Shown: piece by piece, positions 42,589 through 52,569 of the stretch | Layout of the letters: every line of letters begins with the position of its first letter | Position numbering within the stretch: the stretch's first letter is position 1 | Source: Fusobacterium perfoetens | GTDB lineage: Bacteria > Fusobacteriota > Fusobacteriia > Fusobacteriales > Fusobacteriaceae | DNA: 64,000 bases | Reading direction: 5' to 3' | Assembly: GCF_021531595.1 (NCBI RefSeq) | Contig: NZ_JADYUD010000009.1 | Span: forward strand, 1-64,000 | The notes under the pieces: generated by a model | Database searches by the model: none | Told to the model about the DNA's origin: nothing | What the model saw: only the letters and a program-made list of their open reading frames with translations | Translations under genes and position numbers: made by a program

Positions 42589-43161
42589 GTGGATGCTGCA
42601 GAAATTGATGCACTAAAAAAAGCAAAAGCTGGTGATGATGAAAGCTTTGAAATGCTTTTAAAAAAATATGAAAAATATTTATATATAAGTACAAAAAATT
42701 ATTATCTGGCAGATGGGGACAGAGATGATCTTATACAAGAAGGGATGATAGGTCTCCTTAAAGGAATAAAAAGTTTTGATTTTGATAAGGATACATCATT
42801 TAAAACTTTTGTAATAATGTGTATGAGAAGACAGATAATAACAGCTATAAAAAATTCAAATGCTAAGAAAAATCAAGTTCTTAATACTACATATTTTTCA
42901 TCTGATGAGATAACAGATGATAAAATTTATGTAGAAACAGGATCAAATGCAGAAGAAGAATATCTTTATAAAGAACTTCTTGAAGAGTTTGGGAAATATT
43001 CAAAAGAGCATTTTAGTGCTCTTGAAAAAGAGGTTTTAGATTACTTGATAAAAGGCTATAATTATGGAGAAATAGCAGATAAAATAGGAAAATCAAATAA
43101 GGTAGTAGATAACACATATCAAAGAATAAAAGCTAAAGTAAAAAATTGGCTTAAAGACTAG
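42589..43161 (+). CDS. RNA polymerase sigma factor, SigH-like
   Basis: 190 residues with GTG start after AAGGGGG. Region 2 includes DRDDLIQEGMIGLLKGIKSF and FKTFVIMCMRRQIITAIK; region 4 includes EKEVLDYLIKGYNYGEIADK and NTYQRIKAKVKNWL. Length and gene order (rlmB upstream) fit the sigma-H group. In non-sporulating fusobacteria its regulon is unknown; competence or stress are guesses. It lies between two translation genes. Confidence 0.88.
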   Translation: MDAAEIDALKKAKAGDDESFEMLLKKYEKYLYISTKNYYLADGDRDDLIQEGMIGLLKGIKSFDFDKDTSFKTFVIMCMRRQIITAIKNSNAKKNQVLNTTYFSSDEITDDKIYVETGSNAEEEYLYKELLEEFGKYSKEHFSALEKEVLDYLIKGYNYGEIADKIGKSNKVVDNTYQRIKAKVKNWLKD

Positions 43162-43191
43162 AAAATAAAAATAAAGCAAGAGAGGTGTAAG

Positions 43192-45801
43192 ATGAGAGAA
43201 TATAACTTCAAAGAAGTTGAAAAGAAATGGCAGGAAAAGTGGAGCTCTAACTCTCTCTTTAAAACTAATGATAAAGAAGAAGGAAAAGAAAATTATTATG
43301 TTTTAGAGATGCTTCCATATCCGTCAGGAAATTTGCATGTAGGACATGCTAGAAACTATACTATAGGTGATGTTATAGCTAGATATAAAAAAATGAAAGG
43401 ATATAATGTTCTTCATCCAATGGGATGGGATTCTTTTGGACTTCCAGCAGAAAATGCAGCTATTCAGCACGGAGCACACCCAGCTAAATGGACAAAATCA
43501 AATATTGAAAATATGAGAAGACAGTTAAAATTAATGGGGCTTTCTTATGACTGGGACAGAGAGGTGGCAACATACACACCTGAATATTACAGATGGAACC
43601 AATGGATATTCAAAAGAATGTATGATAAAGGACTTGTTTATAAAAAGAAATCAACTGTAAACTGGTGCCCTGACTGTCAAACAGTTCTTGCAAATGAACA
43701 AGTTGAAGATGGTTACTGCTGGAGACATTCAAAAACTAAAGTAATTCAAAAAGATTTAGAACAATGGTTCTTTAGAATAACAAATTATGCAGATGAACTT
43801 TTAACAGGACATGAAGAACTTAGAGAAGGATGGCCTGAAAAAGTTCTTGCTATGCAAAAGAACTGGATAGGAAAATCTTTTGGAACTGAGATAGTATTTA
43901 CTGTTGCAGAGACAGGAGAAAAACTTCCTATGTTTACAACAAGAATAGATACAATCCATGGTGTAACTTATTGTGTCGTAGCACCAGAACATCCTATTAT
44001 TGAAGAAATAATAAAAGTAAATCCTTCTATAAAAGAAGCAATTCATAATATGAGAAATATGGATATGATTGAAAGAACAGCAGAAGGAAAAGAGAAAAAT
44101 GGGGTATTTACAGGATGGCATGTAATAAATCCTGTGACAGGAGATAAAGTTCAGTTATGGGCAGCAGATTATGTTCTTATGAACTATGGAACAGGGGCAG
44201 TAATGGCAGTTCCTGCTCATGATGACAGAGACTTTGCTTTTGCTAAAAAATATAATCTTCCAAGAAAAGTTGTTATTAACGGATATAACAAAGAGACTAA
44301 AGAAGAAATAATTCTGAATGCAGATGAAATGACAGCAGCTATGACTGAAGAAGGAATTATGACAAATTCTGGAGAATTTAATGGAATGAATTCAAAGGAA
44401 GCACTTGAAAAAATAGCTGATTATGTCACTGCAAAAGGTGTAGGAGAAAAAACAGTTAAATACAGATTAAAAGACTGGGGAATTTCAAGACAGAGATATT
44501 GGGGAACTCCTATTCCAGCTTTATATTGTGAAAAATGTGGAATGGTTATGGAAAAAGATGAAAATCTTCCAGTAATGCTTCCTGAAGATGTAGAATTTAC
44601 AGGAAATGGAAATCCTATAGAAACTTCTGAAAAATACAAACATGCAGTATGTCCTATATGTGGTGGTCCTGCAAGAAGAGAAACTGATACTATGGATACT
44701 TTCGTAGATTCATCTTGGTATTTCTTAAGATATTGTGATCCTAAAAATGTAGAACTTCCTTTTGGAAGAGAGGCAGTTGACAGCTGGACACCAGTTGATC
44801 AGTATATTGGTGGAGTAGAACATGCTGTAATGCACCTTCTTTATGCAAGATTCTTTACAAAAGTTTTAAGAGATTTAGGACTTTTAAAAGCAAACGAACC
44901 ATTTAAGAGACTTCTAACACAAGGAATGGTATTAGGACCTTCATATTATTCTGAAAAAGAAAACAGATTCTTATTTGCACATGAAGTAAGAACAGCAGGA
45001 GATAAAGCATATTCTCTTGAAACAGGTGAAGAACTTGTAGTTAAAGTTGAAAAAATGTCAAAATCTAAAAATAATGGAGTGGATCCTGAAGTTATGATTC
45101 AGAAATATGGAGCAGATACAACAAGATTATTTATCATGTTTACTGCACCTCCTGAAAAAGAACTTGAATGGAACGAAAATGGACTTGCTGGAGCTTCAAG
45201 ATTTTTAAACAGAGTATGGAGAGTAGTTCTTGAAAATATAGATATGATAAAAGATGAAAAAATAGATTACTCTAAACTTTCTAAAGAAGATAAAGCTCTT
45301 GTAAGAAAACTTCATCAAACTATAAAAAGAGTAACAGAAGCAATAGAAGATAACTATCACTTCAATACATCAATAGCAGGAAATATGGAACTTATTAATG
45401 ATGTATATGAATTTAGAAATAATGTTCTTGGAACAGATAAAGAAAGTACAGAATCTCAGAAAATATTTGGAGAAGTTTTAAGAAATATAGTAATAATGCT
45501 TTCTCCATTTGTACCTCATTTCTGTGATGAACTATGGGAAGCTATGGGAGAGGAAGGATTCTTATTCAATGCTCCTTGGCCTGAATATGATGAAAAATTA
45601 ACTGTTGCAGATGAAATTACAATGGCAATTCAAGTTAATGGAAAAGTAAGAGGTTCAATTTCAGTTGAAAGAACAGCTTCTAAAGAAGATATTGAAAAGA
45701 TGGCTCTTGCTGTTGAAAATGTACAAAAACATACAGAAGGAAAAACTGTAGCAAAAGTTATAGTTGTTCCAGGAAAAATAGTTAATATAGTTGTGAAATA
45801 A
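43192..45801 (+). CDS. leuS: Leucyl-tRNA synthetase
   Basis: 869 residues. HIGH motif as [12 protein letters not shown], editing domain (CP1) with [15 protein letters not shown], zinc-like CxxC pair CEKCGMVME and [21 protein letters not shown] as [15 protein letters not shown], and C-terminal anticodon domain. Full length. Starts after GAGAGGTG. Located in the middle of the murA-adk run rather than alone; no T-box leader fits in the 30-bp gap. Confidence 0.98.
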   Translation: MREYNFKEVEKKWQEKWSSNSLFKTNDKEEGKENYYVLEMLPYPSGNLHVGHARNYTIGDVIARYKKMKGYNVLHPMGWDSFGLPAENAAIQHGAHPAKWTKSNIENMRRQLKLMGLSYDWDREVATYTPEYYRWNQWIFKRMYDKGLVYKKKSTVNWCPDCQTVLANEQVEDGYCWRHSKTKVIQKDLEQWFFRITNYADELLTGHEELREGWPEKVLAMQKNWIGKSFGTEIVFTVAETGEKLPMFTTRIDTIHGVTYCVVAPEHPIIEEIIKVNPSIKEAIHNMRNMDMIERTAEGKEKNGVFTGWHVINPVTGDKVQLWAADYVLMNYGTGAVMAVPAHDDRDFAFAKKYNLPRKVVINGYNKETKEEIILNADEMTAAMTEEGIMTNSGEFNGMNSKEALEKIADYVTAKGVGEKTVKYRLKDWGISRQRYWGTPIPALYCEKCGMVMEKDENLPVMLPEDVEFTGNGNPIETSEKYKHAVCPICGGPARRETDTMDTFVDSSWYFLRYCDPKNVELPFGREAVDSWTPVDQYIGGVEHAVMHLLYARFFTKVLRDLGLLKANEPFKRLLTQGMVLGPSYYSEKENRFLFAHEVRTAGDKAYSLETGEELVVKVEKMSKSKNNGVDPEVMIQKYGADTTRLFIMFTAPPEKELEWNENGLAGASRFLNRVWRVVLENIDMIKDEKIDYSKLSKEDKALVRKLHQTIKRVTEAIEDNYHFNTSIAGNMELINDVYEFRNNVLGTDKESTESQKIFGEVLRNIVIMLSPFVPHFCDELWEAMGEEGFLFNAPWPEYDEKLTVADEITMAIQVNGKVRGSISVERTASKEDIEKMALAVENVQKHTEGKTVAKVIVVPGKIVNIVVK

Positions 45802-45844
45802 AAAATAAAAATATAAATATAAATATTTTAAGGAGATGAATTTT

Positions 45845-46486
45845 ATGAACATTATGTTATTTGGAGCTCCAGGAGCAGGAAAAGGAACACAAGCAAAATT
45901 TATAATTGAGAAATATGGAATTCCTCAAATTTCTACAGGAGATATATTAAGAGCTGCTGTTAAAGAAGGAACACCTATGGGACTTGAAGCTAAACAATTT
46001 ATGGAAGCTGGAAAATTAGTTCCTGATTCTACAATAATCGGAATTATAAAAGAAAGACTTTCAATGGATGATTGTAAAAAAGGATTTATCCTTGATGGAT
46101 TCCCAAGAACTCTTGCTCAGGCAGAAGCTCTTGAAGTTTTAATGAAAGAAATGGGAATAAAATTAGATAAAGTAATATCATTAAATGTTCCAGATGAATT
46201 AATAGTTGGAAGAGTAACAGGAAGAAGAGTATGTAAAGATTGCGGAGCATCTTTCCATGTTGAATTTAACCCAGCTAAAGAAGATGGAGTATGTGATTTA
46301 TGTGGTGGAGAATTAATTCAAAGAAAAGATGATACAGCAGAAACTGTAACAAAAAGACTTTCTGAATATCATGCTCAGACAGCTCCATTATTTGACTTCT
46401 ATATGGAAAGAGGAATCCTTGCAGATCTTGATGGAACTAAAGATATAGAAGAAATAACAAAAGAAATATTTAATATTTTAGGATAG
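45845..46486 (+). CDS. adk: Adenylate kinase
   Basis: About 213 residues. P-loop FGAPGAGKGTQ, NMP-binding ISTGDILRAAV, FILDGFPRTLAQA, and a zinc-type LID with CKDCGASFH...CDLCGGE (four Cys). AGGAG at 45831-45835 supports ATG 45845 over 45836. Followed by map as in many bacteria, but secY is not upstream. Confidence 0.97.
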   Translation: MNIMLFGAPGAGKGTQAKFIIEKYGIPQISTGDILRAAVKEGTPMGLEAKQFMEAGKLVPDSTIIGIIKERLSMDDCKKGFILDGFPRTLAQAEALEVLMKEMGIKLDKVISLNVPDELIVGRVTGRRVCKDCGASFHVEFNPAKEDGVCDLCGGELIQRKDDTAETVTKRLSEYHAQTAPLFDFYMERGILADLDGTKDIEEITKEIFNILG

Positions 46487-46536
46487 TATTCATTTTCTTT
46501 GTTTATACTAAAAGTCAATGAATAAATAAAAATCTG

Positions 46537-46558
46537 CCCTGCATATTTTTGTGCAGGG
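46537..46558 (+). other. Hairpin between adk and map
   Basis: CCCTGCA-N8-TGCAGGG, perfect 7-bp GC-rich stem. No T-run follows on the plus strand; the minus-strand reading is followed by ATTTTTATTT. Possibly an mRNA processing or stability element. Confidence 0.5.
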
Positions 46559-46601
46559 TAAATTTAAGAAATTTATTTTTATAAGAAAGAAAGGAAAAAT
46601 A

Positions 46602-47372
46602 ATGCCAGTAGTAATAAAAACTATGAAGGACATAGAGGGAATAAAAAAGGCAAATCAGATTATAGCTAGATTGTATGAAGATATTCTTCCTCCACATATT
46701 AAGCCTGGAGTTTCAACTTATGAGCTTAATAAAATAGTAGAAGATTACATAAGATCTCAGGGGGCAATTCCTGGGTGTATTGGTGTTCCTGGACCTTACG
46801 GAGCTTTTCCTGCAGGAACATGTATTTCTGTAAATGAAGCTGTTGTTCATGGTGTGCCAAGCAAAGATGTAATTCTTAAAGAAGGAGATATAGTAAGTGT
46901 TGACACAGTAACTATTCTTGATGGATACTATGGAGATGCTGCGATAACATATCCAGTTGGAGAAATTGACGAAGAAAGCAGAAGACTTTTAGAAGTAACA
47001 GAAAAAGCAAGAGAAATAGGAATAGAAGCAGCTGTTGTAGGAAACAGACTTGGTGATATAGGACATGCTATTCAAAGTTATGTTGAGAAAAATGGATTTT
47101 CAGTTGTAAGAGACTATGCAGGACATGGAGTTGGACTTGATATGCATGAAGATCCTATAATTGCAAACTATGGAAGAAGAGGAAGAGGGCTTAAAATTGA
47201 AAATGGAATGGTTCTTGCAATTGAGCCTATGGTCAATGTTGGAACATATAAAATAAATATGCTTCCTGATGGTTGGACAGTGGTGACAAAAGATGGCAAG
47301 AAATCCGCACATTTTGAGCACTCCATTGCAATCATTGATGGAAAGCCTGTGATACTAAGCAAAAAAGATTAA
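46602..47372 (+). CDS. map: Methionine aminopeptidase, type I
   Basis: About 256 residues. Metal ligands in SVDTVTILDGYYGDAAIT (two Asp), YAGHGVGLDMHEDP (His), IEPM (Glu) and HFEHSIAI (final Glu/His region) are all present. Removes the initiator Met cotranslationally. AAGGA before ATG 46602 excludes the longer frame. There is a short N-terminal part only, so the type Ia/b zinc extension is absent. Confidence 0.96.
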   Translation: MPVVIKTMKDIEGIKKANQIIARLYEDILPPHIKPGVSTYELNKIVEDYIRSQGAIPGCIGVPGPYGAFPAGTCISVNEAVVHGVPSKDVILKEGDIVSVDTVTILDGYYGDAAITYPVGEIDEESRRLLEVTEKAREIGIEAAVVGNRLGDIGHAIQSYVEKNGFSVVRDYAGHGVGLDMHEDPIIANYGRRGRGLKIENGMVLAIEPMVNVGTYKINMLPDGWTVVTKDGKKSAHFEHSIAIIDGKPVILSKKD

Positions 47373-47401
47373 AAAAATCTTAAAAATTTTTCAAAAAAAT
47401 A

Positions 47402-47430
47402 TAGACTTTTTTTGTTATATATGGTAATAT
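47402..47430 (+). promoter_or_regulatory. Promoter before infA
   Basis: TAGACT (47402-47407), 17 bp, TAATAT (47425-47430) with an extended TGG just before it. It lies about 30 bp above the infA ATG and could start a separate infA-rplQ transcript. Confidence 0.55.
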
Positions 47431-47460
47431 GATATGAATTTCTGTTCGGTAGGAGGAGTT

Positions 47461-47679
47461 ATGTCAAAAAAAGATGTTATCGAATTAGAAGGTACTATTC
47501 TTGAGGCCCTTCCAAATGCGATGTTTAAAGTAAGTTTAGAGAATGGGCACACTATTTTAGGTCATATTTCAGGAAAAATGAGAATGAATTACATTAAAAT
47601 CCTTCCAGGAGATAAAGTAACTGTTCAAATTTCGCCTTATGACTTATCAAGAGGAAGAATAGTGTATAGAAAGAAGTAG
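47461..47679 (+). CDS. infA: Translation initiation factor IF-1
   Basis: 72 residues, S1-like OB fold: [40 protein letters not shown] and [27 protein letters not shown] before ATG 47461 sets the start; the in-frame extension to 47434 is not needed. Head of the infA-rpmJ-rpsM-rpsK-rpsD-rpoA-rplQ run. Confidence 0.97.
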   Translation: MSKKDVIELEGTILEALPNAMFKVSLENGHTILGHISGKMRMNYIKILPGDKVTVQISPYDLSRGRIVYRKK

Positions 47680-47712
47680 TTTTTATGTTACATCACGAAA
47701 AAGGAGGTAGAG

Positions 47713-47826
47713 ATGAAAGTAAGAACATCAATTAAACCTATTTGTGACAAATGTAAAGTAATCAGAAGACATGGGAAAATCAGAGTAATCTGTGAAAATC
47801 CTAAGCATAAACAAGTACAAGGATAG
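47713..47826 (+). CDS. rpmJ: 50S ribosomal protein L36
   Basis: 37 residues beginning [19 protein letters not shown] and ending HKQVQG. It is the Cys-containing (C+) form: C11-x2-C14...C27...H33, a zinc ribbon. AAGGAGG lies just upstream. Found by reading the gap between infA and rpsM. Confidence 0.97.
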   Translation: MKVRTSIKPICDKCKVIRRHGKIRVICENPKHKQVQG

Positions 47827-47852
47827 TTTGATTATTTTACTGGAACAAATTT

Positions 47853-47957
47853 AGTACTGACATTGGAAGTACTGTAAAGACATGCAGAGCTGTAGAGCCT
47901 GTTCTTACATAAAGTAAGGCATGTCGAAGAAAGTGTTGGCTGACCACAGATGTCAGC
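47853..47957 (+). ncRNA. Candidate structured leader of the rpsM operon
   Basis: The 168-nt gap before rpsM contains three helices: AGTACT-N9-AGTACT (47853-47873); GACATGC (47879-47885) with GCATGTC (47919-47925), enclosing CTTAC-ATAAA-GTAAG (47904-47918) stacked directly on it; and GCTGAC (47939-47944) with GTCAGC (47952-47957). The site corresponds to that of the E. coli alpha-operon leader bound by S4, whose gene is in this operon. The family assignment is not established. Confidence 0.55.
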
Positions 47958-47994
47958 GAATATATAAAAATTTTTGTGAAGAGGAGGAAACAAT

Positions 47995-48351
47995 TTGGCT
48001 AGAATTGCTGGTGTAGATGTACCTAGAAATAAGAGAGTAGAAATCTCTTTAACTTATATCTACGGAATCGGAAAAAAGACTGCTCAAGACATTTTAACTC
48101 AAGCAGGAGTTAACTTTGATACTAGAGTAAAAGATTTAACAGAAGAGGAATTAAACAAAATCAGAGGAATCATTGATGGTCTAAAAGTAGAAGGAGACTT
48201 AAGAAAAGAAGTTAGACTTGCAATAAAAAGACTTTTAGATATCAGATGTTACAGAGGGTTAAGACATAAAATGAACCTTCCTGTAAGAGGACAAAAATCT
48301 AAGACTAACGCTAGAACTAGAAAAGGTCCTAAAAAAATGGTTAAAAAATAA
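47995..48351 (+). CDS. rpsM: 30S ribosomal protein S13
   Basis: 118 residues: [20 protein letters not shown], then [20 protein letters not shown] and basic tail [13 protein letters not shown] start after GAGGAGG. Head domain protein contacting tRNA and the B1 bridges. Preceded by a structured leader and followed by an AT-rich hairpin. Confidence 0.97.
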   Translation: MARIAGVDVPRNKRVEISLTYIYGIGKKTAQDILTQAGVNFDTRVKDLTEEELNKIRGIIDGLKVEGDLRKEVRLAIKRLLDIRCYRGLRHKMNLPVRGQKSKTNARTRKGPKKMVKK

Positions 48352-48392
48352 TAATTAATTCTACTATATATAGAGGAAGAAATTAATTATTA
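48349..48392 (+). other. Intercistronic hairpin rpsM-rpsK
   Basis: A perfect 12-bp inverted repeat TAATAATTAATT / AATTAATTATTA with a 20-nt loop starts at the rpsM stop codon. There is no T-run, so a role in mRNA processing or stability is more likely than termination. Confidence 0.55.
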
Positions 48393-48438
48393 ATGCTTAT
48401 TGTAGAGTAATAGACAAAGAAGTGAGGAGGTAGCTAAG

Positions 48439-48828
48439 TTGGCTAAAAAGAAAGTAGCTAAGGTTAAAAAGAAATTAAAAAATATTCCTAGCGGAGTTGC
48501 TCATATACATTCAACATTCAATAACACTATTATCGCTATCACAGATACAGAAGGTAAAGTAGTTAGCTGGAAATCAGGAGGAACTTCTGGATTCAAAGGT
48601 ACTAAAAAAGGAACTCCATTCGCAGCTCAAATAGCAGCTGAACAAGCAGCAAACATTGCAATGGAAAACGGAATGAAAAAAGTGGAAGTTAAAGTGAAAG
48701 GACCTGGTTCAGGAAGAGAAGCTTGTGTAAGATCATTACAAGCAGCAGGTTTAGAAGTTACTAAAATAACAGATGTAACTCCAGTTCCACACAATGGATG
48801 CAGACCACCAAAAAGAAGAAGAGTGTAG
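48439..48828 (+). CDS. rpsK: 30S ribosomal protein S11
   Basis: 129 residues with the S11 core [36 protein letters not shown] and C-terminal [18 protein letters not shown] start after GAGGAGG, the second TTG in a row in this operon. Platform protein of the 30S. Confidence 0.97.
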   Translation: MAKKKVAKVKKKLKNIPSGVAHIHSTFNNTIIAITDTEGKVVSWKSGGTSGFKGTKKGTPFAAQIAAEQAANIAMENGMKKVEVKVKGPGSGREACVRSLQAAGLEVTKITDVTPVPHNGCRPPKRRRV

Positions 48829-48895
48829 TTCAGCCCTTTTGGGAGCATAATTATCGCGAAAAAAAGTTTTAACAAGAAGGAGGAATATTTAAGAA

Positions 48896-49483
48896 ATGGC
48901 AAGAAATAGACAGCCTATATTAAAAAAATGTAGAGCACTTGGAATTGAGCCTATGGTTTTAGGAGTAAATAAAACTTCAAAAAGAGGATTCAGACCAAAC
49001 GCAAACAGAAAACCTACAGAATATGCAGTACAATTAAGAGAAAAACAAAAAGCAAGATTTATATATAATGTAATGGAAAAACAATTCAGAAAACTTTATG
49101 AGGAAGCAAACAGAAAAGACGGTGTAACTGGTCTTAACCTTGTTGAGTACTTAGAAAGAAGATTAGAAAATGTTGTTTACAGAATGGGATTTGCTAAAAC
49201 TAGAAGACAAGCTAGACAAATCGTTTCTCACGGACACATTTTAGTAAACGGAAGAAGAGTAAACATTGCTTCTTACAGAGTTAAAGTTGGAGATGTTATC
49301 TCTATAGTAGAAAATTCTAAAAACTTAGATTTAATAAAAGAAGCTGTAGAAGCAGTTAATGTTCCAGGATGGATGGAATTAGATAAAGCTGCATTCTCTG
49401 GAAAAATTCTTCAAAACCCAACTAAAGATGATCTAGATTTCGATTTAGATGAATCATTAATCGTTGAGTTATATTCTAGATAA
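48896..49483 (+). CDS. rpsD: 30S ribosomal protein S4
   Basis: 195 residues, Cys-poor form without the N-terminal zinc cluster. S4 RNA-binding domain visible as LEYRLERR-type EYLERRLENVVYRMGFA followed by ARQIVSHGHILVNGRRVNI. Primary 16S assembly protein and the usual autoregulator of the alpha operon. AGGAGG before ATG. Confidence 0.97.
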   Translation: MARNRQPILKKCRALGIEPMVLGVNKTSKRGFRPNANRKPTEYAVQLREKQKARFIYNVMEKQFRKLYEEANRKDGVTGLNLVEYLERRLENVVYRMGFAKTRRQARQIVSHGHILVNGRRVNIASYRVKVGDVISIVENSKNLDLIKEAVEAVNVPGWMELDKAAFSGKILQNPTKDDLDFDLDESLIVELYSR

Positions 49484-49514
49484 TAATTTTAGCCTTTTAA
49501 TAGGAGTTGATCAA

Positions 49515-50492
49515 ATGTTAAAAATTGAAAAACATGCAAGAGGTATAAACATTACTGAAGTAAAAGAAAACGAATTTAGAGGGCAATATATTATTGAACC
49601 TTTATACAGAGGATATGGAAATACAATAGGTAATGCTCTAAGAAGAGTTCTTCTTTCATCTATACCCGGTGCAGCTATAAAAGGTGTAAGAATTGATGGG
49701 GTTTTAAGCGAATTCTCAGTTATGGAGGGAATTAAAGAGCCTGTTACAGACATAATTCTTAATATAAAAGAAATCGTTGTAAAAACTGAATCAACTGGAG
49801 AGAGAAAGATGACTCTTTCTGTCAAAGGACCTAAGATAGTAACAGCTGCTGATATAATACCTGATATCGGACTAGAAATAGTTAATCCAGATCAAGTAAT
49901 TTGTACAATAACAACTGATAGAGAATTAGATATAGAATTTTTAGTAGATGTTGGAGAAGGATTTATTGTATCAGAAGAGATAGATAGAAAAGATTGGGCA
50001 GTAGATTATATAGCTGTTGACGCTATATACACTCCAATTAGAAAAGTTTCTTATTCTATTGAATCAACAATGGTTGGTAGAATGACAGACTTTGATAAAC
50101 TTATTCTTGATGTAGAAACTGACGGAAGCGTTTCTATAAGAGATGCAATCTCTTACTCTGTTGAACTTTTAAAACTTTACTTAAATCCATTCCTAGATTT
50201 AGGAAACAGAATGGAACATTTAAGAGAAGAAATTGAAGAAGAAGAAGAGGAAGTAGAAAGCACAACTAAAGATGACAATATGTTAGAGACTAAGATAGAA
50301 GAGTTAGACTTAACAGTTCGTTCATTCAACTGTTTAAAGAAAGCTGGAATAGAAGAAGTTGGGCAATTAGCAAAACTTACTCTGAATGACCTTCTAAAGA
50401 TAAAAAATCTTGGAAGAAAGTCTCTTGATGAAATCCTTGAAAAAATGAAAGAGTTAGGATTTGATCTTAATCAGAATGAATTTTCTGAATAA
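49515..50492 (+). CDS. rpoA: RNA polymerase subunit alpha
   Basis: 325 residues. The N-terminal dimerisation domain has YRGYGNTIGNALRRVLLSS; the C-terminal domain has VRSFNCLKKAGIEEVGQLA and LLKIKNLGRKSLDEI (UP-element contact helices). AGGAG with proper spacing sets ATG 49515; the longer frame overlaps rpsD. The linker is acidic (EEIEEEEEEVES). Confidence 0.97.
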   Translation: MLKIEKHARGINITEVKENEFRGQYIIEPLYRGYGNTIGNALRRVLLSSIPGAAIKGVRIDGVLSEFSVMEGIKEPVTDIILNIKEIVVKTESTGERKMTLSVKGPKIVTAADIIPDIGLEIVNPDQVICTITTDRELDIEFLVDVGEGFIVSEEIDRKDWAVDYIAVDAIYTPIRKVSYSIESTMVGRMTDFDKLILDVETDGSVSIRDAISYSVELLKLYLNPFLDLGNRMEHLREEIEEEEEEVESTTKDDNMLETKIEELDLTVRSFNCLKKAGIEEVGQLAKLTLNDLLKIKNLGRKSLDEILEKMKELGFDLNQNEFSE

Positions 50493-50516
50493 TATTAACA
50501 AGGAGGAAGCTAACTA

Positions 50517-50867
50517 ATGAATCACAATAAATCATATAGAAAGTTAGGAAGAAGAGCTGACCACAGAATGGCTATGCTTAAAAACTTAACTATCTCATTA
50601 GTAAGAGAAGAAAGAATAGAAACTACAGTTACTAGAGCTAAAGAACTTAGAAAATTTGCTGAAAGAATGATTACTTTAGGTAAAGGTGGATCTTTAGCAG
50701 ACAGAAGAAGAGCTTTTGCTTTCTTAAGAGATGAAGAAGCAGTAGCAAAATTATTCAACGACTTAGCACCAAGATATGCTGAGAGAAACGGTGGATACAC
50801 TAGAATAATCAAAACTTCTGTTAGAAAAGGTGACTCTGCTGAATTAGCAATAATCGCTTTAGTATAA
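50517..50867 (+). CDS. rplQ: 50S ribosomal protein L17
   Basis: 116 residues: [40 protein letters not shown] and [26 protein letters not shown] ribosome site. Last gene of the ribosomal run before a terminator. Confidence 0.97.
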   Translation: MNHNKSYRKLGRRADHRMAMLKNLTISLVREERIETTVTRAKELRKFAERMITLGKGGSLADRRRAFAFLRDEEAVAKLFNDLAPRYAERNGGYTRIIKTSVRKGDSAELAIIALV

Positions 50868-50890
50868 TAAAAAATAATTGATTATAAATA

Positions 50891-50920
50891 AAGAGACTCT
50901 AATGTGAGGGTCTCTTTTTT
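50891..50920 (+). terminator. Terminator after rplQ
   Basis: AAGAGACTCT pairs with AGGGTCTCTT (one G-U), 6-nt loop, T-run. Confidence 0.9.
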
Positions 50921-50969
50921 ATTTTCTAAAGTTCTCTGATATGGTATAATTTTTCTGAGGTGATAGTTT

Positions 50970-52553
50970 TTGAAAATAAATGTGAATAATATAATAATTT
51001 CAATAGAAAAAAATCAGGATAAAGAAATAGAAAAAGAAATTATTAAAAGAGGGATTCAAAGAAACAATATAGAAAAAGTAATCTGGACAAAAAGATCAAT
51101 AGATAGTAGAAAAAAAAGTGACATTAAGTTTGTATATAATGTTGAAGTTATTTTAAAAAATGATGTAGATATATCAAAACTAAAAAATATCTCTATAGTG
51201 AAAGAAACGAAAATAATAGAAAGAAAACCAATAAATTCAGGAGAAGAAGTACTTGTTGTAGGAACAGGACCAGCAGGACTTTTTGCAGCACTGAGACTTG
51301 CTGAATATGGATATAAGCCTATTATTATAGAAAGAGGAGAAGCAGTTGATGAAAGAGATAAAACTGTTGATAATTTTATAAAAACAGGTGAACTTAATGA
51401 AAATTCAAATATTCAGTTTGGAGAAGGGGGAGCAGGAACATATTCTGACGGAAAATTAAATACAAGGATAAAGAGTGAATATATAGAAAAAGTTTTTGCA
51501 GAATTTGTAGAATGTGGAGCTCAGAAAGAGATATTGTGGGATTATAAACCTCATATAGGAACAGATGTCCTTAAAGTTATAGTGAAAAATTTAAGAAATA
51601 AAATAATCTCACTTGGAGGAAGATTTTATTTTAATAATCTTTTGATAGATTTAATTTTAAAAAATGGAGAAATACAAGGAGCTGTAATAAGAAATAATAA
51701 AAATGAAATAGAAAAATTTTCTGTAAAGAAGATAATTCTTGCTATAGGGCATTCATCAAGGGATACTTATAGAATGCTTCATAAAAATAAAGTTTTTATG
51801 GAAAATAAACCTTTTGCAGTAGGAGCAAGAATAGAGCACCCAAGAGAAGATATAGACAGAATGCAATATGGGAAATATGCAGGAAATAAAAATTTAGGTG
51901 CTGCAACTTATAGTCTTACATACAATAATAAAGAGGAAGAAAGAGGAATTTTTTCGTTTTGTATGTGTCCTGGAGGAGTGATTGTGAATGCTGCTTCTGA
52001 AAAAGGAGGAGTTCTTGTAAATGGAATGAGTTATTCTGATAGAAATGGAAAGTTTTCAAATTCAGCTTTAGTTGTAGGAATAAAAGAAAATGAATTTGGA
52101 GATGAACTTTTTTCTGGAATGAAATTTCAGGAAGAACTTGAGAAAAAAACTTTTGAACTTGTAAAAAATTATGGGGCATTATACCAAAGTGTTCCTGATT
52201 TTTTAGCAGGAAAAATTACAGAAAAAGAGATAGAGACAAGTTATGAAATGAAAAAAACACCTTATGATTTAAATAAATTTTTCCCAGAAGTAATTACAAG
52301 AAATATGAAAGCTGCATTAAATTATTGGGGAAAAAGATATGAGGGGTTTGTTTCCGAAAGAGCAAATTTAATTGCTCCAGAAACAAGGACATCAGCTCCT
52401 GTAAAAATTACTCGTAATGAAATTGGAGAATCTGTAAATACAAAAGGACTTTATCCAATAGGGGAAGGTGCAGGTTATGCTGGAGGAATTGTAAGTGCTG
52501 CTGTTGATGGATTAAAAATTATTGATTTAGCATTTACTGAAGCAGAAGAGTAA
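50970..52553 (+). CDS. FAD-dependent dehydrogenase (COG2509 type)
   Basis: 527 residues with TTG start after GAGGTGA. An N-terminal ~80-residue domain is followed by the Rossmann motif EVLVVGTGPAGLFAALRLAE (about 90-109) and IIIERGEAVDERDKTV; NIQFGEGGAGTYSDGKLNTR and GLYPIGEGAGYAGGIVSAAV are hallmarks of this uncharacterised flavoprotein family. Likely a cytosolic NAD(P)/FAD oxidoreductase; substrate unknown. The HD-domain gene follows after 16 bp. Confidence 0.85.
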   Translation: MKINVNNIIISIEKNQDKEIEKEIIKRGIQRNNIEKVIWTKRSIDSRKKSDIKFVYNVEVILKNDVDISKLKNISIVKETKIIERKPINSGEEVLVVGTGPAGLFAALRLAEYGYKPIIIERGEAVDERDKTVDNFIKTGELNENSNIQFGEGGAGTYSDGKLNTRIKSEYIEKVFAEFVECGAQKEILWDYKPHIGTDVLKVIVKNLRNKIISLGGRFYFNNLLIDLILKNGEIQGAVIRNNKNEIEKFSVKKIILAIGHSSRDTYRMLHKNKVFMENKPFAVGARIEHPREDIDRMQYGKYAGNKNLGAATYSLTYNNKEEERGIFSFCMCPGGVIVNAASEKGGVLVNGMSYSDRNGKFSNSALVVGIKENEFGDELFSGMKFQEELEKKTFELVKNYGALYQSVPDFLAGKITEKEIETSYEMKKTPYDLNKFFPEVITRNMKAALNYWGKRYEGFVSERANLIAPETRTSAPVKITRNEIGESVNTKGLYPIGEGAGYAGGIVSAAVDGLKIIDLAFTEAEE

Positions 52554-52569
52554 ATTAAAATGGAGGACT

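Noticed and set aside
43162-43191. T-box leader before leuS
   Set aside because: Only 30 bp are available between the sigma factor stop and leuS; no space for a T-box.
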